Below are positions 58,314-64,000 of a DNA stretch of 64,000 bases, one piece after another. This stretch comes from Bacteroides sp. Lineage in GTDB: Bacteria > Bacteroidota > Bacteroidia > Bacteroidales > Bacteroidaceae. Numbering within the stretch: position 1 is the stretch's first letter; each line of letters begins with the position of its first letter. Location: the NCBI GenBank assembly GCA_030151635.1, contig JASLDF010000129.1, positions 4,756 through 68,755 of the forward strand, read 5' to 3'. The notes beneath the pieces are model-generated. The model was not told where the DNA came from, did not search any database, and was given only the letters and a program-made list of their open reading frames with translations. Made by a program: the position numbers and the translations under genes.

Positions 58314-59057
58314 CTATTTGTTTTTCTTGGTGATAATGATTGGATTGAAAGGTGAAACCTCTTTTTTACGAGTTGGGGTAGGATTATTTTCATCATCAAT
58401 TTCAACTAAATTCACTTTCCCCTTCCTAATAATAACAATCGGATTTGCATTATCATTTTCATTTAATGAAAATAAATGGTCGTCATTAACATCATCTAAA
58501 ATCATATCTGACTGATAATTTCTTCCTTTCTTAACAATAACAATGGGGCTATTCGAAGGAGCGACATTAGGCTGTAATGAAGTATCAACTTCGCCTGACA
58601 CATTATCCGCAACTTCGACAAAATGCCTGTCACGGTAAATCTTTGGAGTTTCTTTGACAAATTTCATGAATGCCATGTAAAAACATTGTCTAGTAGTGTA
58701 ACCTACATATTCTCCAATTTCTTCAATTCTTAAAAAGTTAAACCTTGGATTACGTAATAATATCATTGCATCTTGTATGCGATAATAGTTTATTAGTTCC
58801 GAATAATTAACCCCAAACTTCATCTTTACAACTGCTGATATATAACGAGTATTAGTTCCTAATTCACTCGCCAACATCTTAGCTGAAAATTCCGAATCCA
58901 GGTAACGTTGCTCAATGACAATTGTTTTGTAAATTAAGTTGAACAACTTATCCATCGTATCAGGGCTAATCTTACCTGCATACTTATTGTTTGTTGTAAC
59001 ATTAAGCAAATTGTGTACACGAGCAGTAGTTTTTTTGTTAGTAGTTGAATCAGTCAT
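58314..59057 (-). CDS. AraC-type DNA-binding protein with three tail PIVI repeats
   Basis: 247 residues from the ATG at 59057 (MTDSTTNKKT); a longer reading starts at GTG 59099 and is less likely. A helical N-terminus is followed by an AraC-type HTH (FSAKMLASELGTNTRYISAV, then IEEIGEYVGYTTRQCFYMAF). The last about 85 residues are acidic linkers holding three similar motifs: SPIVIVKKG, NPIVIIRKG and NPIIITKKN (the last ends the protein). There is no sensing domain. A small AraC protein with such tail repeats is not a class I recognise; the repeats look like binding motifs for a partner. Confidence 0.8.
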   Translation of the reverse strand: MTDSTTNKKTTARVHNLLNVTTNNKYAGKISPDTMDKLFNLIYKTIVIEQRYLDSEFSAKMLASELGTNTRYISAVVKMKFGVNYSELINYYRIQDAMILLRNPRFNFLRIEEIGEYVGYTTRQCFYMAFMKFVKETPKIYRDRHFVEVADNVSGEVDTSLQPNVAPSNSPIVIVKKGRNYQSDMILDDVNDDHLFSLNENDNANPIVIIRKGKVNLVEIDDENNPTPTRKKEVSPFNPIIITKKNK

Positions 59058-59246
59058 ATCAATACAGATTAGGTTGTTTTTGACTAGTAACTGCTGCACA
59101 CCTATATGTTTCTTCTTTTATTACAACACAAGAACTATCCTTTTGTATCTCAAATATTTACAATTTGTTTAATCTTTAACATTCCTTTAAAATTAGAAAT
59201 ACTTGACAATACATTTCCCACACTAGAAATTTCGAATTGAAAAGCG

Positions 59247-59254
59247 TAACTTTG
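59247..59254 (+). promoter_or_regulatory. -7 box upstream of recQ
   Basis: TAACTTTG (TAnnTTTG), 23 bases before the recQ ATG. Confidence 0.45.
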
Positions 59255-59277
59255 TCATCTATTAATATAATTAGAAC

Positions 59278-61074
59278 ATGTTACATACACTAAATACGGT
59301 TTTTGGCTATAAAAGCTTTAGACCCCTTCAAGAAGACATAATTAAAACCATACTAAACAAGAAAAGTTGTTTGGTACTAATGCCCACTGGAGGAGGGAAA
59401 TCTATTTGCTATCAGTTACCAGCACTATTAATGCCAGGAATAGCAATCGTAGTATCTCCATTAATTTCATTGATGAAGGATCAAGTTGAAGCTTTAAAAT
59501 CGAATGGTGTTAAAGTAGCAGCACTCAACAGCAGCAACACTGAAACTGAGAATGAATTAATTAGACAACAGTGTAGACGAGGACAATTAAAATTACTCTA
59601 TATATCTCCTGAAAAATTACTTTCAGAGCTCGACTATCTTTTAAAAGAAATTGACATTTCGCTTTTTGCAATTGATGAAGCTCACTGTATTTCTCAATGG
59701 GGGCACGACTTTAGACCCGAATACACACAATTAGGGATATTGAGGCAATACTTCCCTTCGATTCCCATTATTGCTTTAACTGCGACTGCTGATAAAATAA
59801 CACGACAGGATATATTAACACAATTAAAACTGGATGAAAAGAATATTTTTATTTCATCATTCGATAGACCGAACCTTAGCTTGGAGGTCGAAATAGGATA
59901 TCAGCAAAAAGACAAACATCGATATATCTTAGATTTCATCAATAATAGACCAGATGAAGCTGGTATTATCTATTGTATGAGCCGAAAAAAAACAGAAACA
60001 ATAGCTTCCTATCTTGAAAAACAAGGAATTTCTACAGCTGTTTATCATGCAGGTCTACCCAATTCCGAACGTGAAAATGCTCAAGATGACTTTATCAATG
60101 ACAGAGTACAAGTTGTTTGTGCCACAATAGCTTTTGGGATGGGGATTGATAAATCAAATGTCAGATGGGTAATACATTATAACTTACCTAAAAGTATTGA
60201 AAGCTATTATCAAGAGATTGGTAGAGCCGGAAGAGATGGCATTTCTAGTGATACTGTTTTATTCTACAATGTAGGCGATATCATTTTACTCTCTAAGTTT
60301 GCAAACGATAGCAAGCAACAAGATATTAATCTTGATAAACTAAATCGAATGCAACAATATGCAGAATCACATATATGCCGTAGAAGAATACTACTTAGCT
60401 ATTTTGGTGAAGAAAGTAAACACGATTGTAACAACTGTGATGTCTGCAAAAATCCTCCAAAACGATTTGATGGCACAATTGTAATTCAAAAGGCATTAAG
60501 TGCAATTTATAGAACAAACCAAACAGTAAGTAGCAGAATGCTTATAGACATTCTAAGGGGCTCACTGAACGCCGAACTCACTTCACAAGGATATGATAAA
60601 ATAAAGACTTTTGGAGCCGGAAGAGACCTTAGCATCAGGGAATGGAACATCTATTTACTACAGATGTACCAACTTGGTTTATTTGAAATCGAATACAACA
60701 ATCACAATAGGTTAGTAATTACAGAAGCTGGAAATAGAATTCTATTTGGACAAGAAAAAGCAGATCTAGTTACAATTGTTGAGAATAAAGATGAATTCAA
60801 AACTAAGGAAAAACGAAAATTAAAAGTAGTAGATACAGAGAACGAAGATTTAGATCTTTTCGAGTATCTAAGGGTATTAAGAAAAGAATTAGCTAATAAA
60901 GAAGGAGTTCCTGCATATATTATTTTATCTGATAAAGTACTACACTTATTGGCAGCATCACAACCAACAACACTAGAAGCATTTGGTGCTATAAGTGGTA
61001 TCGGTGAATATAAAAGAGATCGATATGGTAAACTTTTTATAGCCAGAATAAAGAAACACATCAAAGAGTCTTAA
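59278..61074 (+). CDS. recQ: ATP-dependent DNA helicase RecQ
   Basis: 598 residues, normal RecQ length. 3'-5' helicase motifs: Q-motif FRPLQEDIIK, Walker A PTGGGKSICYQLPAL, DEAH box in FAIDEAHCISQWGHDFRPEY, ATIAFGMGIDKSNVRWV (motif V/VI) and QEIGRAGRDG. RecQ zinc site CRRR with CNNCDVC, then an RQC winged helix (about 395-500), and a C-terminal HRDC domain (LFEYLRVLRKELANKEGVPAY). Function: recombination and replication-fork repair. Confidence 0.97.
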   Translation: MLHTLNTVFGYKSFRPLQEDIIKTILNKKSCLVLMPTGGGKSICYQLPALLMPGIAIVVSPLISLMKDQVEALKSNGVKVAALNSSNTETENELIRQQCRRGQLKLLYISPEKLLSELDYLLKEIDISLFAIDEAHCISQWGHDFRPEYTQLGILRQYFPSIPIIALTATADKITRQDILTQLKLDEKNIFISSFDRPNLSLEVEIGYQQKDKHRYILDFINNRPDEAGIIYCMSRKKTETIASYLEKQGISTAVYHAGLPNSERENAQDDFINDRVQVVCATIAFGMGIDKSNVRWVIHYNLPKSIESYYQEIGRAGRDGISSDTVLFYNVGDIILLSKFANDSKQQDINLDKLNRMQQYAESHICRRRILLSYFGEESKHDCNNCDVCKNPPKRFDGTIVIQKALSAIYRTNQTVSSRMLIDILRGSLNAELTSQGYDKIKTFGAGRDLSIREWNIYLLQMYQLGLFEIEYNNHNRLVITEAGNRILFGQEKADLVTIVENKDEFKTKEKRKLKVVDTENEDLDLFEYLRVLRKELANKEGVPAYIILSDKVLHLLAASQPTTLEAFGAISGIGEYKRDRYGKLFIARIKKHIKES

Positions 61075-61173
61075 TAATCAAACCATTACATATATATTAC
61101 ATTATTTAACTTAAATAACTGCTGATATATTTGGTGTGGGAGTACAAAACCTCTATATTTGCACTCACAATAT

Positions 61174-61246
<73 letters not shown>

Positions 61247-61250
61247 CTAT

Positions 61251-61283
61251 AAGGAATCATACATTGTATGGTTCCTTTTTTTT
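61251..61283 (+). terminator. Rho-independent terminator of the tRNA-fMet
   Basis: 12-base arms AAGGAATCATAC and GTATGGTTCCTT with one G-U pair, followed by T8. The tRNA is probably its own unit. Confidence 0.9.
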
Positions 61284-61557
61284 ATATATTAAAATTCCAT
61301 AGATAATTGGCAACTCAAAACAAGACAATAGTTTTAGAGTGGTCAGATTCTACATCTATTCATACGATCAAAATCTTCCAATTGCAGAAGTATAGGTACA
61401 ATCACTACAAAAAACCTTTTTATTATACATTTTAATTATTTAGAACTTACAATATTAAAAATAGAAAGTCCAATTTTCAGACATTATTACCCCATTGTTC
61501 TTTATTACTGATTAGTTGATAACCAAAAGTATATCAAACCATAATATGTAATTGATA

Positions 61558-63474
61558 CCTATTAAAGGAAATTTAACAAAAAACGGAATATTAAGTATAT
61601 ATCCTACATTAGCCATTGATTATCAATTAAATAATAAGAATAATATTTATTATAACTAGGTAAATACTTGTCACTATCTAAAGGAATAGTTATTTACTAT
61701 ATAAATAGTAGACCAGCTACTGCAGAAGATGTTAATCAATTAGATATTACACAATCAAAACCATAGAAATAAATAATCATGCTTGTGCTAGGTATGGAGA
61801 AGATGTAGGCACTATTATTATAATACACACAACAAATCTGCTAAATGGTTTCTCTGTGCAACTCCGTACAGTAGCAGACTATGGGCGAAAATTCTCATCT
61901 TTATCAAATTACAAGCAACTTATAAATATAAAAAAACAGGCTTTACAACAGGCTTTGACTATAATAATCGTAAACTAAATAATTACCAAAATTATGAATA
62001 TGAGTAGTTGTCAGATATCGTAAAATGGGAAATATACTCTGACATTGAAGATAAGTTAAATCAAATAATAGGCCAAATATACTCTGCTGGATTAGATTAT
62101 GATATTACTCCAGGACACCTACTTCGTGTAGGTTTTAGGCATCAATACGATGATAATCCAATAGTTCTCGAGTATCCTCAAGGTTGTAGATGATGTTAAG
62201 TCCAATGTAGAAGCACTTGAGTCCACCTGTGATGCAACGAACCGAAAAACCATATCAATCTTTTTTACGAAGGTAAATTAGGGAATAGATGGCTATAGGA
62301 GCTTGCTTCAGATTATTTCTCCTCAAAAAACAAGAACGATCAAATTATGTACGAACCCACTAGGGAATCGAAACTAATGAATGATAGAAGTAATAGACTT
62401 ATCGGTATCTTTCCAAAGGTGCGATATAGTATCAATAATCACCAACATATTCTATTTGGAGTTGATTGGACTAAATCGGAAATAGAACGAAATACGACAG
62501 CGAGTGTTTCAGATATAAACAATAATGATCAGAAAATAGTAGAGGAAAAGAGAGCTGCTTTTGTTGATTATTATTGGGCGAGTAATAACAACTTATGGTA
62601 TGCTAATGTTGGAGTAAGGTATGAAAATGTAGATAGTGAGAATAGAGATAGACTTCTAGACTACGCAACCAAGTTGCCGAAATATAAGAAGTTATTACCA
62701 TCGGGTCTCGTTGGCATATGCTATCATTATATACTACTCCGAGGGGGCCAACGTTATCTCAGTTAGAAGCCAATGAAATATATGTCAACAAATATATGTA
62801 TCGGGTGGGAAATCCCAGTTTGCTACGTGAGATTAATTATAATGTTAATTATGAGCTATCGTATAAATTTGCTTACCTATCTGCAGGGTATAGTCGCATT
62901 AAGAATAGTATGCAAGATGTGTCTAAACTAGAAAAGGTTGGAGATGGTGCTCGTATACGGACTAGCTATATAAATTTAGATTAAGCAAAGTCACTTCAAC
63001 TGATAGCAAGTTTGTCTCCTAAGTTTAATGTGATAATCCTGTCCTGACAGTGGGATATATTAAAACTGGGCTACAATCCCTAATCAAGCAAAACTAGAAA
63101 CCGTACTGACTAAACCTTTCTTTATTATGCGTTAGTCGAATACTTTTACGTTGCCTCACGATTGGGTAATCCAGGCTGGTTTCGATTATAATGGTAAGGG
63201 AAATAATGGATATGTTATCTTTATATCGACCTATGCGACAAGCCTATCAATACAGAAGTACTTCTTAAGTAAGCATTTGCAAATGACGTTAAAAGGGTAT
63301 GATTTACTTAAAAGTACCAATTCAAAGTTAACTGGTTCTATTTATGATATGGCTATGTATGCCAATCCAAATCAAGACCGTAGGCGAATTCAATTTAACC
63401 TGGTTTGGCGTTTTAATAGCTATAAAGAAAAACAAGACAAAACTTCAATTAAAGAAGAATTAAATAGATTATAA
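61558..63474 (+). pseudogene. Decayed PF14905-type outer-membrane beta-barrel receptor
   Basis: Fragments in shifting frames carry a consistent order of an OMP_b-brl_3 receptor barrel: LSIYPTLAIDYQLNNKN (about 61590), then KKTGFTTGFDYNNRKL, ITPGHLLRVGFRHQYDDN, INNHQHILFGVDWTKSEIE (about 62430), NLWYANVGVRYENVDSE, LRGGQRYLS at a frameshift, IYVNKYMYRVGNPSLL, and a C-terminal QDRRRIQFNLVWRFNSYKEK ending at 63474. At least several frameshifts and in-frame stops separate them, so the gene cannot make a full protein. N-terminal signal and CarboxypepD/plug parts were not found between 61284 and 61558. Barrel receptors like this often sit beside RiPP/bacteriocin exporters. Confidence 0.75.
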
Positions 63475-63477
63475 TAT

Positions 63478-63702
63478 ATGTTTTACAAACACCTTGATGC
63501 TATAGATTGTGGTCCATCTTATTTAGCAATGATAGTTAAATAGTATAGACTACATCCCGATATAAAAGATATTAGAAATAAATACGGCTTAAATAAAGAT
63601 GGTACTACTCTACTAGAAATAGCTTAGAGTCTGAAGTCTTAGGAGTTAAGCTATTGGTTGAAAATATCTTTTGATGATTTAGATCATATAAAAGCTACTT
63701 AA
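63478..63702 (+). pseudogene. Decayed peptidase C39 domain of a bacteriocin/RiPP ABC exporter
   Basis: Begins 3 bases after the receptor remnant. The frame reads MFYKHLDAIDCGPSYLAMIV, with the C39 nucleophile block DCGP intact, then a stop, then YRLHPDIKDIRNKYGL, KDGTTLLEIA, another stop, and later KISFDDLDHIKAT. This matches the peptidase domain of peptidase-containing ABC transporters, which cleave leader peptides after GG and export the product. The ATPase and membrane portions are not recognisable downstream (63703-63927 shows nothing identifiable), so only this stub remains. Confidence 0.72.
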
Positions 63703-63927
63703 GAATTACGAAATATTAAGTCTGCCAGCCACAAATAGCAAAGTCTAAATATCTTTAACTTGAGGAAAGAGCCAACACTTAATCAAAGTAGATAAGAGTA
63801 TAACCACGAAATAAAGTGATAGATAGAATAAGACTAATCCTTGACTTCTTCTAATTACCAGCATGGAATATCTCAAGCATTAATGAATGAGACAAAGACT
63901 CAAGAACATTCCCTTGGAAAAAGTGCA
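63703..63927. other. Unassigned sequence between pseudogene and rRNA terminator
   Basis: AT-rich; no ORF, repeat or RNA recognised. Probably remaining debris of the exporter gene. Confidence 0.5.
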
Positions 63928-63972
63928 TAAAAAAAGAGAGTCTCACAAAGATTACTCTTCGTAAGACTCTCT
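63928..63972 (-). terminator. Terminator of the rRNA operon (minus strand)
   Basis: Arms AGAGAGTCTCAC and GTAAGACTCTCT form a 12-bp stem with one mismatch, and the A-run to its left provides the U-run on the minus-strand transcript leaving the 5S gene. Confidence 0.8.
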
Positions 63973-63979
63973 AATAAAA

Positions 63980-64000
63980 AGGCGATTACCTACTCTCCCA
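63980..64000 (-). rRNA. 5S ribosomal RNA, 3' tip only
   Basis: The reverse complement of the last bases reads TGGGAGAGTAGGTAATCGCC, the highly conserved 3' end of Bacteroidetes 5S rRNA. The remaining part of the gene, and probably 23S and 16S, lie beyond the right edge on the minus strand. Confidence 0.85.

Noticed and set aside
60702..61064. 120-codon frame antisense to recQ
   Set aside because: Antisense of the HRDC domain, with no independent evidence.

Overview
The window is AT-rich chromosomal DNA of a member of the Bacteroidales, most likely family Bacteroidaceae. The evidence is a hybrid two-component regulator of the Bacteroidetes type, a MurF-Alr fusion, a GSCFA protein, DUF4837, DUF4105 and PF14905-type proteins, SecA with lineage-typical insertions, a Bacteroides-style DPP III, and many TAnnTTTG promoter boxes. 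No species is claimed. Most of the window is housekeeping core genome; the two ends and a few orphan genes are the accessory parts.

Layout. 1-3298: 3' part of a hybrid sensor/AraC regulator followed, with overlapping stop/start codons, by two half-size CHR (chromate-type) transporters. 3324-11557: two paralogous GHL10 glycoside-hydrolase-like secreted proteins around uvrA, an inverted-repeat element, a two-gene membrane/outer-membrane operon and an uncharacterised ATP-grasp protein. 11726-16597: AAA ATPase and pyruvate:ferredoxin oxidoreductase with a clear Bacteroides promoter. 16716-20310 (minus): GSCFA, MurF-Alr fusion and an unlisted 42-codon membrane ORF. 20577-25300: dxs, trkA, trkH. 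25362-27136 (minus): MFS transporter and PqqD-like protein. 27296-33277 (minus): rlmN, DUF4837 lipoprotein, pdxA, sigma-54 activator, lptE, TPR protein, secG. 33426-40897 (minus): coaX, FadL-like porin, TPR protein, lptC, CorC/HlyC protein, ppiD-like chaperone. 41020-48873: DUF4105 protein, degenerate alkaline-phosphatase-like protein, secA, lipoprotein, acidic protein. 48993-59057 (minus): groESL, hisS, zinc metallopeptidase, fur/purA, alkylation-repair protein, DPP III, AraC protein with unusual tail repeats. 59278-61074: recQ. 61174-64000: initiator tRNA-Met, then a decayed outer-membrane receptor plus peptidase-C39 exporter, then the terminator and 3' tip of a 5S rRNA gene on the minus strand.

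How it works together. The middle of the window is an envelope-assembly neighbourhood (SecG, SecA, LptC, LptE, periplasmic PPIase, beta-barrel proteins, lipoproteins, MurF-Alr) mixed with cofactor genes (pdxA, coaX, dxs) and K+ uptake. No intact defence island, prophage, CRISPR array or conjugative element is visible. The most unusual items are a hybrid regulator that has lost catalytic and phospho-acceptor residues yet is coupled to CHR transporters, a phosphatase-fold protein lacking its metal ligands, an AraC protein with three copies of a PIVI-type tail motif, and the dead RiPP/bacteriocin-export-like remnant beside the rRNA operon.
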